Made by a program: the position numbers and the translations under genes. This document shows positions 23,401-34,010 of a DNA stretch of 64,000 nucleotides, piece by piece (position 1 is the first letter of the stretch; every line of letters starts with the position of its first letter). This DNA is from Berberis thunbergii (lineage: Eukaryota > Streptophyta > Magnoliopsida > Ranunculales > Berberidaceae): the NCBI GenBank assembly GCA_003290165.1, contig QNQO01000223.1, positions 1,054,001-1,118,000 on the forward strand. Direction: 5' to 3'. The notes beneath the pieces were generated by a model, which saw nothing but the letters and a program-made list of their open reading frames with translations, was not told where the DNA came from and did no database searches.

Positions 23401-23703
23401 TTTGCAATTTTCTCTGGTGTGACATATAGCAACTTGTATTTACAGTGATCAGAAGCCAGTTCTCTGAGGATGTCCTGTTGTTCACTCCATTCCATATTAG
23501 CACTCAAGTAAGCAGTTGGGATGTTTGCCTAAATTGCAAAATCAAATGAAAACCTTAACAATGAATGACAAAATTAGATAAAACAACTGAATCATCCAAA
23601 TAAATAATTGCATTACCAACAACAAGTGCATGATTTGGTCTTGAATGAGTGAAACAAGAGAAGACGCTACCAGAGTTATTCCATTACAAATTAGGGCCGG
23701 CAG
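23401..23703 (-). pseudogene. Captured RecQ helicase exons
   Basis: Two neighbouring exons on minus: 23703-23617 (LPALICNGITLVASSLVSLI then QDQIM), and 23528-23401 (ANIPTAYLSANMEWSEQQDI then LREL...KLLYVTPEKIAK). Splice acceptors (TTTGCAG, AATTTAG) and donors (GTAATG, GTAAGT) are intact. This is the motif Ia to Ic region of a plant RecQ DNA helicase. The nucleotide-binding Walker A (motif I) and DEAH box are not included, so it is not a working helicase. It is the 5'-most captured piece on the minus strand. Confidence 0.85.
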
Positions 23704-24290
23704 CTGCAAATAATAAATATGAGTTATACAAAGACTCGCATGATCTTAGGAAAGTGCAAAGAAATCTCAAAGTGACAAAAAAATGAAAAAATACATACCA
23801 ACTTATAACTGTGTGAGATCTCAGATTCTGAGTTACCTCAAAATTTCACTCCAAGAAAAAGGGGAAATTTTTTTTCGACGGACTCGCTTCTTCTTCGCCC
23901 CTGATTTCGTCGTATCTCTCTGAGTGAGATAGATTGAAGAGGAAATTATGCTCTTGTTGGCCTTTTTTGATCATTCAAAAAGAAAAGAAACCTAAACCTT
24001 CACTGCCCCATTCTCCCCAACTTTCTCCTCCACCCCATGTTAGATTAATCAAATTGAGAGAGAAGCGAAAGTGATAGACAAAGCGGCGAGAGTGGCGAGA
24101 GCAACAGAGAGAGCGAGAGTGGTGAGAGCGACAGAGAGAGCGAGAGCAGGGAGCGAGGCGAATGGCAGAGCGAGGGAGGGAGGAGAATCGCAGGGTTGTG
24201 TGTTTCATTGTTCTTTGTTAGGTTTTAAGTTGGAGGAGAGAGTTAAATATTTTGGCGGTCAAGCGTTTTTAATCTCCCGCCTGATTCTTT
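23704..24290 (-). other. 5' non-coding part of the CACTA element (minus sense)
   Basis: Purine-rich (GAGAGC) repeats on plus at 24056-24180 create chance open frames in both strands. No protein similarity is seen. It could serve as promoter or leader for a minus-strand chimeric transcript (inference). Confidence 0.3.
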
Positions 24291-24397
24291 AATAGCGTTT
24301 TGAGATTACAATATACTAAAATTAGGTTTTTTTATAGCATTTGAGTAAAAAACGCTATCCTCAAATGCTGTTAAAGATCATTTTTGTTGTAGTGTCA

Positions 24398-25609
24398 TCA
24401 CTTGACCAATGCTCGACTAGATTCCAGAGATATCTGTATGCTGACCTGTCCTTCTTGTCTTTGACTGACGGTGAACAGCGCTGAATCTTGGGAGAAGCAA
24501 TGGTTCTTGGCTTTGGCGAATTCTGGTTACTTCAGGCTCGGGAGTTGCAGAATGTCTCGATACTTTCAGTTTGACCTCGGTGAGTCCCTTGGTCGTTGGT
24601 GCATGCATATCCTCATGTGTTCTTTCTGTGACACGGGTTCTAACGTTGTTTATTTGTTTCAAGGAAGTTTGTTATATATTTCGTCTCTTAGCGAGGAAGA
24701 GATGCGGATAGAGAAGGAGTTTCTCAAGCTCCCTTTGATTTCTGTTGAGAAGGTTGTAATGCCAGGAAATGTCACGCACAGCGGGTTGATGCGGTGCTCT
24801 TATGGTGCTCACCTCATGTCAGGTTCACTGGCCGAGGGATGGTTGCTTGTCGTATGAGGAAGATAAGCCTAGCCCGCCCAACCTTCCAGGCTTGCTGAAT
24901 TGGAGGCAAATGTACCTCCGGTTGTAGTCCTGAGGAAGAGGCAGACTTCTGTCAGGGCAACTTCTCCCCTTAGTACTCACGACCCAGAGTCGTGTGGTCC
25001 TTCCCTGTTGCACTCTGAAGCCTGTGGGAGGGTCCTTGCTTTGGAAAAGGCCTTCGCTGATATGTAGATGTTGTATTCGAATGCCCTCTATCAGGCAGAT
25101 GGTTCTGGCACTGTTGCGTCAACCCATGCTGAACTGAGGCAAACTAGGGCTAAACTAGAGCGCCTGGATGCGGCTGTGGACAGGTGGTCTTCTGAATGAG
25201 AAGCTCAGGAAGCCAAGGGGAAGCAGGCAAAGGCAGAATGGGTCGTTGAAAGGCAGCAACTGGAGACCACGGTTGACAAGGGGCTTCGTCGTGCTCTGGA
25301 GGCGCAGCGGTTGCTGGCGGATGAGCGCTCGCACTATGTGGCTTTGTTGGGTGCGGTGGACTTTGACGTGTCCGGTAGAAGGTCGTTGATCTCATTTGAG
25401 GTCACTCGGGGCAGACTGGAGCTCCTTGAACTGATTAGAGGAGAACACCCTGATATCGATCTTGACTTTGCCCACTATAGGAGGGCTGCTTTTGGACAGA
25501 TCGAGATGAGGGCTCTGGTACTGCGAGGCAAACAGATGAGGAGGATGTTTCTCCTTAGATTGATTGTAATGTCCTTTCCTGAACGGATATTATATAGACA
25601 AATTTTTTA
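24398..25609 (+). pseudogene. Tat-element antisense ORF (coiled-coil C-terminal part), unit A
   Basis: Plus strand, opposite to the neighbouring pol. The frame contains PSRLAELEANVPPVVV, ALEKAFADM, then a heptad-like coiled coil (THAELRQTRAKLERLDAAVD, VVERQQLETTVDKGLRRALE) and a conserved tail (ADERSHYVALLGAVDFDV; RGRLELLELIRGEHPDIDLD). Stops at about 25064 and 25197 break it. Family knowledge: many Tat-lineage Ty3/gypsy elements carry an extra antisense ORF between pol and the 3' LTR, often with a plant-mobile-domain-like N-terminus. Here it resumes directly after the CACTA insertion. Relative to unit B it lacks 93 bp (31 codons, in frame). Function unknown. Confidence 0.65.
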
Positions 25610-25679
25610 AATGAAAGTGTTGTTTTCGCCCTGTATTATCGCATTTGCTTTGGTTGCTTTGTAGACCGTAGAGCTTGTG

Positions 25680-26200
25680 TTGATAGGCGGAATGACTCCT
25701 TCAGTGTTGGCGGACTAGCGCTGACTTCTGCTTCCATTTGTTCCGCCATCGTGACCCACGCGGAGTGGATTAGGCTTGGTGTACCAAAAGGTGTTGTCAT
25801 CAGTCACTAACTGACTAGATCCCTTGGCGAGTCATCATCATCAGCGGACAAGCGCTGACTAGACTCCCAAACTGACTAAGCTTACTTGGTAAGTTCAACG
25901 ATCATTGTTTGTATCGAGAGCAATGATCCCTTGGCGAGTTTTCGTCATCTGCGGACAAGCGCTGACTAGACTCCCACTTCCCCAGCCGTTGTGACCCGCA
26001 CGGGGCGGATTAAGATTTGGGCACCAAAAGTCGTCGTCATAAGCCGTGAACTGACTAAGCTTACCTGGTAAGTTCGGTGATCATTGTCTGTATCAAGAGC
26101 AATGATCACTTGGTGAGTCGTTGTCATCAGTAGACAAGCGCTGACTAGACTCCCACTTCCTCAGCCGTTGTGACCCGCACAGAGCAAATTAAGCGTCGGG
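25680..26200 (+). repeat. Tandem array of about 178 bp, unit A
   Basis: About 2.5 to 3 copies of a monomer with blocks GATCATTGTCTGTATC, GAGCAATGATC, CTTGGCGAGTC, AGCGGACAAGCGCTGACTAG, CCGTTGTGACCCGC and GAACTGACTAAGCTTACCTGG. The first copy is shortened. It lies between the antisense ORF and the 3' end of pol. Confidence 0.85.
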
Positions 26201-26301
26201 GAGAAATTCAAGTTTGGTCACAGTCGGGTTGGTCAAGATCTATAATAGACGGCAGTAGAAGTTTCATTGAAAGCATAATATTTTTTGAGGTGTTCTACAT
26301 T

Positions 26302-27990
26302 TCATGGTCGTTTAAGCTCGTCGCTATCTGCGTTTTCCAGCCAGTACGTTAATGGCCTATTGGCCTTGGCAACCCTGTAAGGTCCTTCCCAATTCAGATT
26401 TACTGTTCTTGCTCCGGCTTCTTTGGTGTTCTGCTGGGTCTTACTGAGTACCCAATCCCTCACCTTGAATTCACGTGGCTTGACCTTCTTGTTATAGTAC
26501 TTTGCCATTCGTTGTTGGTAGTCGGTTATCTTGGTGAAAGCTAGATCCTCTTTTTCATCAAGGAGGTCTAGTTCGACGCATAAGGCCTCATCGTTACCTT
26601 CTAATTTGAACTCTTCATCTGGAAGGTTGGCACTTCTAGTTCTACCGGAACCATACCTTCCGACCCTAATGCTAGGGCGAAGGGTGTCTCTTCGGTAGGG
26701 ATTATTTTAGTCGTTCGATACGCCCAGAGTATTTATGATAGCTCTGGAACCCACTTTCCTTTGGTTGCATCGAGTTTTCTCTTGATGGCCTTTAGGATTG
26801 TTCGGTTGGTAACTTTCGCTTAGCTGTTGGCCTGGGGGTGTCCCGACGAGGAGAAGTGGTGATTGACTTTAAGACTTTCACACAGTTCTTTGACTTTGCT
26901 ATCTTCGAACTAAGTTTCGTTGCCACTGACCAATACTCTGGGGATGCCAAATCTGTAGACGATAGTGGCCCATATGAATTTTTTGATCTGGACCTGCCCT
27001 ATTTTGAATGGGGGCTCTGCCTCGACCCACTTGGTGAAGTAATCGACGGCGACAAGATGAAATTTTTTACCAACCGATGTCGGGAGCGACCCGGCGATGT
27101 CCATTCCCCATTGTGCGAATGACCATGGACTAGTCATTGGAGTCAGTGGTTGGGCCAACATATGGGTATATGGCACAAACCTCTGACATTTGTCACTCTT
27201 GCGGAGGACATCTTTGGCGTCTCGCTGCATGGTTGGCCAATAATACCCTAGAGTTAAGGCCTTATGGGTGAGGGTTCTCCCACCCGGGTGATTCCCGCAA
27301 ATACCGCTGTGGATAGTTCCCAAGACTTGGCTTGCCTTTGAAGGCGATAGGCATCAGAGCAGGGGCCCTGTCACGATCTCCTGTATAACTTATCATTTAG
27401 GAGAGTGTACCTTGCTGTTATGTTTTTAAGTCTTCGTGTTTTGACATTCTCGGTCGGTAGGGCTCCTGACGCTATATATTCTAGTATCGAAGTCATCAAA
27501 TTTGGTTGTACTTCCACTACGCAGATATCTTTGTACCGATCCTTGTCGAGGCTTGACTTCTCTTGATACTCGATGAGGCAACTGGAGACTTCGTTGGAGG
27601 CTGAGGCTTCTTTTGCTAGCTCGTCAGCTCTTTGGTTATCATCTCGAGGGCACTGTGTGAGCTGGCAGGTCTTGAATTTGCCCATTATGCCAAGTACCTT
27701 ATTGTGGTAGGCTATCATGCGGGGATCTTTACTATTGAAATCTTATTTGACTTGGTTGACCACTAGTCTCGAGTCGCTATATGGTGTTAAATGATCTATG
27801 TCGATCCCGAAAGCTAGCTTCAGGCCGAACAGGAGTGTTTCATATTCGGCCTCATTATTTGAAGCGGGGAAGTCAAATCTGACAGCCTTTTCGAGAGTTT
27901 AGCCACTGGAGGAGCGGAGTGTGATCCCTGTTTCACTCGCCCTATCTGTTGAAGATCCATCGCAGCGCTAGGTCAGTGCTTGGACATTTG
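26302..27990 (-). pseudogene. Tat-lineage Ty3/gypsy RNase H-integrase, unit A
   Basis: On minus, from 27990 to 26302: the RNase H end (CQLTQCPRDDNQRADELAKE), then the integrase zinc finger (HSGICGNHPGGRTLTHK, CDKCQRF-like), a core with DIAGSLPTSVGKKF, AVDYFTKWVEAEP and IVYRFGIPRVLVSGNET, then a C-terminal KYYNKKVKPREFKVRDWVLS block and NWEGPYRV. There is no chromodomain. RT, protease and gag are absent: the element starts abruptly at RNase H, next to an LTR-like segment of opposite orientation. Several stops and frame changes occur, and the second catalytic aspartate region reads GNET rather than the usual DNGTQF. Related to unit B at about 90%. Confidence 0.88.
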
Positions 27991-27999
27991 ATTCGGCCC

Positions 28000-28364
28000 G
28001 AATCTAGGTCCGAATGAATCAGAGACTAAATGCAGGCCCGACGTGAGTTCTCTCATAAAGAAGATGAGTGTTGCACTAGAAAAATATTCATGGAGGGAGT
28101 TACGCCTCCACGGACATATTTCTATCAAGGAGGAGACTGTTACGAGATAACATCTTCTTTCATTGTGCCTCACATGCTTAAGTCACACAGAAAATTAACT
28201 GTAACCATTATAAAAGGTAAAAGGAACATTCAACACAGGTATGCAACTTTAACTGAGATTTGTCCAGATTTACTTTCTTCTTCCAACAGAGTTACTGACT
28301 TAAGCATCAGAGTGCCTTCGGCCACCAAAAAGGTGGTCTTTGGCATTCTAACGATAACTTTTAA
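28000..28364 (+). repeat. LTR-like segment (plus orientation), unit A
   Basis: Contains CCATTATAAAAGGTAAAAGG (TATA-like, about 28204) and ACTTAAGCATCAGAGTGCCT followed by TCGGCCACC, a U5-like signature shared with 33650-34010 and, more distantly, with the LTRs at 52776 and 53801. Its orientation is opposite to the pol remnant it touches, and the junction is the same in unit B. Confidence 0.65.
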
Positions 28365-28860
28365 GATGGTTAGCCAGATTTTGCATAATGATAACTTTTA
28401 CCAAATGCTAGAACCACAACTCTTAGGCTATGTTTTGTTGCAATGAAAATAATTTCTTGTAAAAAGGTTAAAGGTTCACATGATTTCACATGTAAAATCC
28501 AGTTGGAATCTCACAACATATATAAAAGTGAGTAATGAGTAATGAGGCTATCTTGTTTTCTCAAATTCAAGGAAGTTCTTTTTTCTAGGCGAAAAGGTGA
28601 AAAAAGAAGATGAGAAATGAAGGTGTTCACATATGTCATGTTTAAGATGATAAGTGGTGTGGCACTGCGCAGCTGAAGGAAGTATACCTTAGGATTTATC
28701 GGGTCTTTAATCTCAGTAAAGGTAAGGTGTCAACTTTCTTTGTGAGAGACGCAATGGGAGGAGGTTGAAATATCCACTTGAGAATGGCTCTTAATGAGTG
28801 AGAGGTAAAAGAGTTGGCAATATGAGGACATCTCTTGAGCTTATGGTATTAAACAATGAG
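28365..28860 (+). repeat. Composite unit B, segment X
   Basis: Copy of 17819-18300, including LINE-like KEVYLRIYRVFNLS and a TATA-like ACATATATAAAAGTGAG. It joins directly to the sequence equivalent to 20063. Confidence 0.8.
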
Positions 28861-28889
28861 GAGGATTTGAGGTTGAGCTTATGGTATCC

Positions 28890-29720
28890 GAAGCTGATCC
28901 TCGATATACTTGCCTGACGAGGGCTTACGGGTATTGAGGATAGCTATGAAATGTGTGGGTCTAGCATGTTGTGAGAGTTCGGATCCGCCTGGTAGACTAT
29001 ACTTGGGCAGGCTTAGAACCGCTTGGGACTGACGCTCGAGGCCGTAATTCCTCGAGATCATCATGACATGTGTACGACTCTGGGGTCTGACCATTTTATG
29101 TATCATTAGCTATTTCCCTCGAGTTAGTGGGGTGTTAAGTCGGTCCACTGACTCTTTGAAAAGACAATTATGCCATTGTGATGATTGGACTCAAAGCATT
29201 GGTTTCGAGCGGCGCATGACATTTATCAGGTACGTGACTGCTCGAGGAAGGAAAGTTCGGTTGCTCCTTATAAATATTTACTGCTCTGAGGAAGATTTCT
29301 CCATTTTCATATGCGCTATCTTTTAGAACCATAGTACTTGTTTTCCTTTCCAATGGTTGACAACATTAAACTTCCTTCCAAGGATTCGTGATCCCTTGCC
29401 TGCATCAATTTCTTTGATGGTAGCTTGGTTGATGAAACTAAGTTGATCAGGCTTCGTATTCTATACCGTATATCTAGAGATTTGCAAATTTGCGCTTGGA
29501 GTTTTAGGTCTGATTGTGCCTCCTCATGGGTTTATAGGCTTGCACCGAGGTAAGTTCGAGTCCGGGCTCCGGTTTCCGGTGCCAGATGACGATTGCCGCT
29601 TCTTTACCCATTTTCGCATGCCTCCTGTCCAAATGGCGTCGAGCGGATTCAAGATATTGCTCGCAATTCTCTTGAGGGCTCATGACGCTGGCCTTTGCTT
29701 GATTTCGCCACTGATTCATC
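28890..29720 (+). repeat. Composite unit B, non-coding segment upstream of the coiled-coil ORF
   Basis: Counterpart of 20059-20910. At 29717 it reads GATTCATCACTTGACC without interruption, where unit A has the CACTA element between GATTCA and TCATCACTTGACC. Confidence 0.8.
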
Positions 29721-30590
29721 ACTTGACCAATGCTCACGCACAGCGGGTTGCTGCGGTGCTCTTATGGTGCTCACCTCGTGTCAGGTTTACTGGCTGAGGG
29801 ATGGTTGCTCGTTGTATGAGGAAGAAAAGCCTAGCCCCGCCCAACCTTCCAGGCTTGCTGAATTGGAGGCAAATGTACATCCGGTTGTAGTCCCGAGGAA
29901 GAAGCAGACTTCTATCAGGGTGACTTCACCCCTTATTACTCGCGCTCCAGAGTCGTGCGGTCATGCACTGCTGCACTCTGAAGCCCATGGGAGGGTCCTT
30001 ACTTTGGAGAAGGCCTTCGCTGATATGTAGATGTCGTATTCGAACGTCCTCTATCGAGTGGAAGGTTCTGGCACTGTCGCGAACCGTGAGGGTGAGGAGG
30101 CCACGACCCTCGCTATCGATGCAGCAGTTGTTGATGCGAGGGCTCGGCTGAGGGCTACTGAGTCCGATTTGACGTCAACCCGTGTTGAACTTAGGCAAAT
30201 CAGGGCTTAACTAAAGCACCTGGATGCGGCTGTGGATGGGTGGTCTTCTAAATGAGAGGCTCAAAAAGCCGAGCGTATAACCAGGAGGAGGCAGAATGGG
30301 CTGTTGAAAGGCAACAACTGGAGACCGTGGTTGACGAGGGGCTTCGCCGTGCTCTGGAGGCGGAGCAGGTTCTAGCGGATGAGCGCTCGCCATATGTGGC
30401 TTTGTTGGGCGCAGTGGACTTTGACGTGTTTGGAAGGAGGTCGCTGATTTAGTATGAGGTCACTCGGGGCAGACTGAAGCTCCTGGAACTGATTAGAAAG
30501 GAGCACCCTGACATCGATCTTGACTTTGCCAGCTATAAGAGGCATGCTTTGGGGTCGATCGAGGGGAGGGCTCTAGTATTGCGAGGCTAA
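29721..30590 (+). pseudogene. Tat-element antisense ORF (coiled-coil C-terminal part), unit B
   Basis: Plus-strand counterpart of 24398-25609: PSRLAELEANVHPVVVPRKK, LTLEKAFADM, a coiled-coil region including a 31-codon stretch (30082-30174, EGEEATTLAIDAAVVDARAR) missing from unit A, then ADERSPYVALLGAVDFDV. Stops at about 30028, 30209, 30252 and 30451 plus small indels break the frame. The conserved tail (RGRLKLLELIRKEHPDIDLD) remains readable after the stop at 30451. Non-functional, but protein-like similarity persists between copies. Confidence 0.65.
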
Positions 30591-30779
30591 CAGATGATGA
30601 GGATGTTTCTCCTTAGATTGATTGTAATGTCCTTTCCTGGGTGAATATTATATAGACATGTTTTTTAAATGAAAGTTTCATTTTTGCCTTGTATTATCGC
30701 ATTTGCTTTGGTTGCTTTGTGGACCGTAGAGCTTGTGCTGATAGGTGGAATGCCTATCTTCTTTGATCAAACTATATTA

Positions 30780-31830
30780 CTAATGTGACAAATTAAGGGT
30801 TAACAAGCGGAAGTCGTTGTTGGCCATGGGTTGACCAGATTCCCTTAGTCTTGTCTGTAATGACTTCCATTTGTTCCATTGTCGTGACCCGCGCAGAGCG
30901 GATTAGGCTTGGCGTACCAGAAGCTGTTGTCAATAGTCACGAACTGACTAAGCTTACCTGATAAGTTTGACAATCATTGTCTGTATTGAGATCCATGATC
31001 CCTTAGTGAGTCATCATCATCAGCGGACAAGCGCTAACTAGATTCCCACTTCCTTAGCCATTGTGACCCACGCGGAGCGGATTAGGCTTTGGGCACCAGA
31101 ACCCGTCGTCATCAGCAACTGACTAATCTTACCTGGTGAGTTTGACGATCATTGTCTGTATTGAGAGCAATGATCCCTTGGTGAGTCGTCGTCATCAGCG
31201 GACAAGCACTGACTGGACTCCCACTTGCTCAGCCGTAGTAACCCGCGCAGAGTGGATTAGGCTTTGGGCACCAGAAGCCATCGTCATCAGTCGCGAACTG
31301 ACTAAGCTTAACTGGGAAGTTCGGCGATCATTGTTTGTATCGAGAGCAATGATCCCTTGGCGAGTGGTCGTCATCAGCGGACAAACGCTGACTAGACTCC
31401 CATTTCTTAAGCCGTTGTGACTCGACTGGCTGGATTAAGCTTTGGGCACCAGAAGCCGTTGTCATAAGTCGCGATCTGACTAAGCTTACCTAGTAAGTTC
31501 GGTGATCATTGTCTGTATCGAGAGCAACGATCCATTGGCGAGTCATCGTCATCAGCGGACAAGTGCTGATTGGACTCCCACTTCCTCAGCCATCATGACC
31601 CGCGTGGAGCAGATTGGCCTGTGGGCACCAGAAGTTGTCGTCATCAGTCGCAAACTGACTAAGCTTACCTGGTTAGTTTGGTAATAATTGTCTATATCGA
31701 GAGCAATGATTCCTTGGCGAGTCATCGTCATCAGCAGACAAACGCTGACTAGACTCCCACTTCCTCAGCCATTGTGACCCGCGCGGAGCGGATTAAGCGT
31801 CGGGGAGATATTCAAGTTTGGTCACAGTCA
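30780..31830 (+). repeat. Tandem array of about 178 bp, unit B
   Basis: About 5 to 6 copies of the unit A monomer. The GATCATTGT(C/T)TGTAT landmark recurs at about 31147, 31327, 31505 and 31683 (spacing 178-180 bp), with a more diverged copy at 30970. It has more copies than unit A. Confidence 0.9.
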
Positions 31831-31867
31831 GGTTGGTTGAGAGTTGTAACAGACTGCTGTAAAAGTT

Positions 31868-33640
31868 TCAGTAAAAACATAATATTTTATTGATAATATT
31901 TTTGAGGTGTTCTACATTCCATGGTCGTTTAAGCTCGCCGCCATCTGTGTCTTCTTGCCAGTACGCTCTTAGCTTATTGACCTTGGCAACCCTGTAAGGT
32001 CCTTCCCAATTCGGATTTAGCTTTCCTGCTCCGGCTTCTTTGGTGTTCTGTTGGGTCTTTCTGAGTACCCAATCCCCCACCTTGAATTCGCATGGCTTGA
32101 CCTTCTTGTTATAGTACTTCGCCATCTGTTGTTGGTAGGCGACTATCTTGGTGGAAGCTATATCCCCTTTTTTCATTAAAGAGGTCTAGTCCCACGCCTA
32201 AGGCCTCATCATTACCTTCTGGTTTGAATTCTTCCGTCCAGAAGGTTGGCACCTCTAGTTCTACCGGAACCATACCTTTCGATCTGAATGATAGGGCGAA
32301 GGGTGTCTCTTCGGTAGGGATTATTTTAGTCGTTCGATGTGCCCAGAGTATTTATGGTAGCTCTGGAACCCATTTTCCTTTGGTTGCATCGAGTTTTCTC
32401 TTTATGGCCTCTAGGATCGTCCAGTTGGTAACTTCCGCTTGGTCGTTGGCCTGGGGGTGTCCTGGCGAGAAGAAGTGGTGATTGACTCCAATACTTTCAC
32501 ACAGTTCTTTGACTTTGCTACCTTCGAACTTAGTTTCGTTGTCATTGACCAATACTCTGGGGATGCCAAATCTGTAGACGATGGTGGCCCATATGAATTT
32601 TTTGATTTGGACCTGCCTATTTTGGATAGGGGCTCTGCCTCGACCCACTTGGTGAAGTAGTCGACGGCGAAAATAACGAATTTTTACCAGCTGATGCCGG
32701 GAGCGGCCAGACGATATCTTTTTCCCCATTGTGTGAATGACCATGGACTAATCATTGGAGTCAGTGGTTGAGTCGACATATGGGTATATGGCATGAACCT
32801 CTAACATTTGTCGCACTTGCGGACGACATCTTTGGCGTCTCGCTGCATGGTTGGCCAATAATACCCTAGAGTCAGGACCTTATGGGCGAGGGTTCTCCCA
32901 CCTGGGTGATTCCAGCAAATACCGCTGTGGATAGTTCCCAAGACTTGGCTTGCCTCTGAAGGTGATAGGCATCGAAGTAGGGGCTCTGTCACGATCTCTT
33001 GTATAACTTGTCATTTAGGAGAGTGTACCTTGCTGTTATGTTTTTAAGTCTTCGTGCTTCGACCTTCTCGGTCGATAGGGCTTCTGATGCTATATATTCT
33101 AGTATCGAAGTCATCCAATTTGGTTGTGCTTCCGTGACACAGATATCTCTGTGCCCATCCTCGTTGAGGTTTGACTTCTCTTGATACTCGATGAGGCCAC
33201 TGGAGACTTTATTGAAGGCTGAGGCTTCTTTTGCTAGCTCGTCAGCTCTTTGGTTATCGTCTCGGGGGCACTGTGTGAGCTGGCAGGTCTTGAACTTGCC
33301 CATTATGCCAAATACCTTACTGCGGTAGGCTATCATGCGACGATCTTTGCTATTGAAATCTCCTTTGACCTGATTGACCACTAGTCTTGAGTCGCTGTAT
33401 GTTGTTAAGTAATCTATGCTGATCCCAAAAGCTAGTTTCAAGCCGGACAGATGTGCTTCGTATTCGGCCTTGTTATTTGAAGCGGGGAAGTCAAATCTGA
33501 CGGCCTTTTCGAGATTGTAGCCACTGGAGGTGTGGAGTGTGATTCCTATTTCGCTCGCCCTATCTGTTGAAAATCCTTCGTAGCGCAGGGTCCATGCTTG
33601 GACATCTGATTCGGCCTGAATCCATGTCCGAAGGAATCAG
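31868..33640 (-). pseudogene. Tat-lineage Ty3/gypsy RNase H-integrase, unit B
   Basis: From 33640 to 31868 on minus: the RNase H start (WTLRYEGFSTDRASEIGI), NNKAEYEAHLSGLKLAFG, YSDSRLVVNQVKG and CPRDDNQRADELAKEAS; integrase zinc finger HSGICWNHPGGRTLAHK...RKCDKC; core IVYRFGIPRVLVNDNETKFE, FFSPGHPQANDQAEVTNWTI; C-terminal MAKYYNKKVKPCEFKVGDWV and NPNWEGPYRVAKV. It is better preserved than unit A, with the RNase H part open over 150 codons, but it is split into several frames and lacks RT, protease and gag. Translation runs opposite to the adjacent coiled-coil ORF. Confidence 0.9.
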
Positions 33641-33649
33641 AGCCTAAAT

Positions 33650-34010
33650 GCAGGCCTGACGCGAGTTCTCTCATAAAGAAGATGAGTGTTACACCAGAAA
33701 AATATTCATGGAGGGAGTTACACCTCCACGGACGTATCTCCATCAAGGAGGAGACTGTTACGAGATAACATCTCCTTCCGTTGCGCCTCACAGGCTTAAG
33801 TCACACAAAAAATTAACCGTAACCATTATAAAAGGTAAAGGGAACATTCGACACAGGTATGCAACTTTAACTGAGTTTTGTCCAGATTTACTTTCTTCTT
33901 CCAACAGAGTTACTGACTTAAGCATCAGAGTGCCTTCGGCCACAAAAAAGCTGGTCCTTGGCTGTCTAACGATTGTTTTGTAGGTCAAACTCACAGGATT
34001 ACAATGTTTG
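33650..34010 (+). repeat. LTR-like segment (plus orientation), unit B
   Basis: Counterpart of 28000-28364. Over the first hundred bases there are 8 differences, nearly all transitions. It continues past the unit A breakpoint with TCTAACGATTGTTTTGTAGG, a U5-type end. Confidence 0.65.

Larger units (their letters stand above)
20914..24394 (-). mobile_element. CACTA (En/Spm-like) transposon carrying captured gene fragments
   Basis: 3481 bp, ends CACTACAAGAAAAAAGGTC and GATCATTTTTGTTGTAGTG (imperfect inverted), flanked by TCA (20911-20913 and 24395-24397). Subterminal zones (20935-21160, 24290-24370) contain many copies of ATAGCGTTTT in both orientations, the usual CACTA transposase-binding style. 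No transposase is seen. Instead, the minus strand carries exon fragments of three unrelated host genes. The empty site is preserved in unit B near 29717. Base runs (G about 16 at 22737, T runs) are low-complexity. Confidence 0.92.

Noticed and set aside
24071..24292. Arginine/alanine-rich open frame
   Set aside because: Produced by GAGAGC simple repeats inside the CACTA element; the opposite strand is open for the same reason.
28879..29106. Open frames in the segment upstream of the coiled-coil ORF
   Set aside because: They differ in frame and length between units A and B although the DNA is about 90% alike, so they are not protein-conserved.
30780..31830. CRISPR-like array
   Set aside because: The whole 178-bp unit is repeated without unique spacers, in plant DNA. 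It is a satellite-like array.
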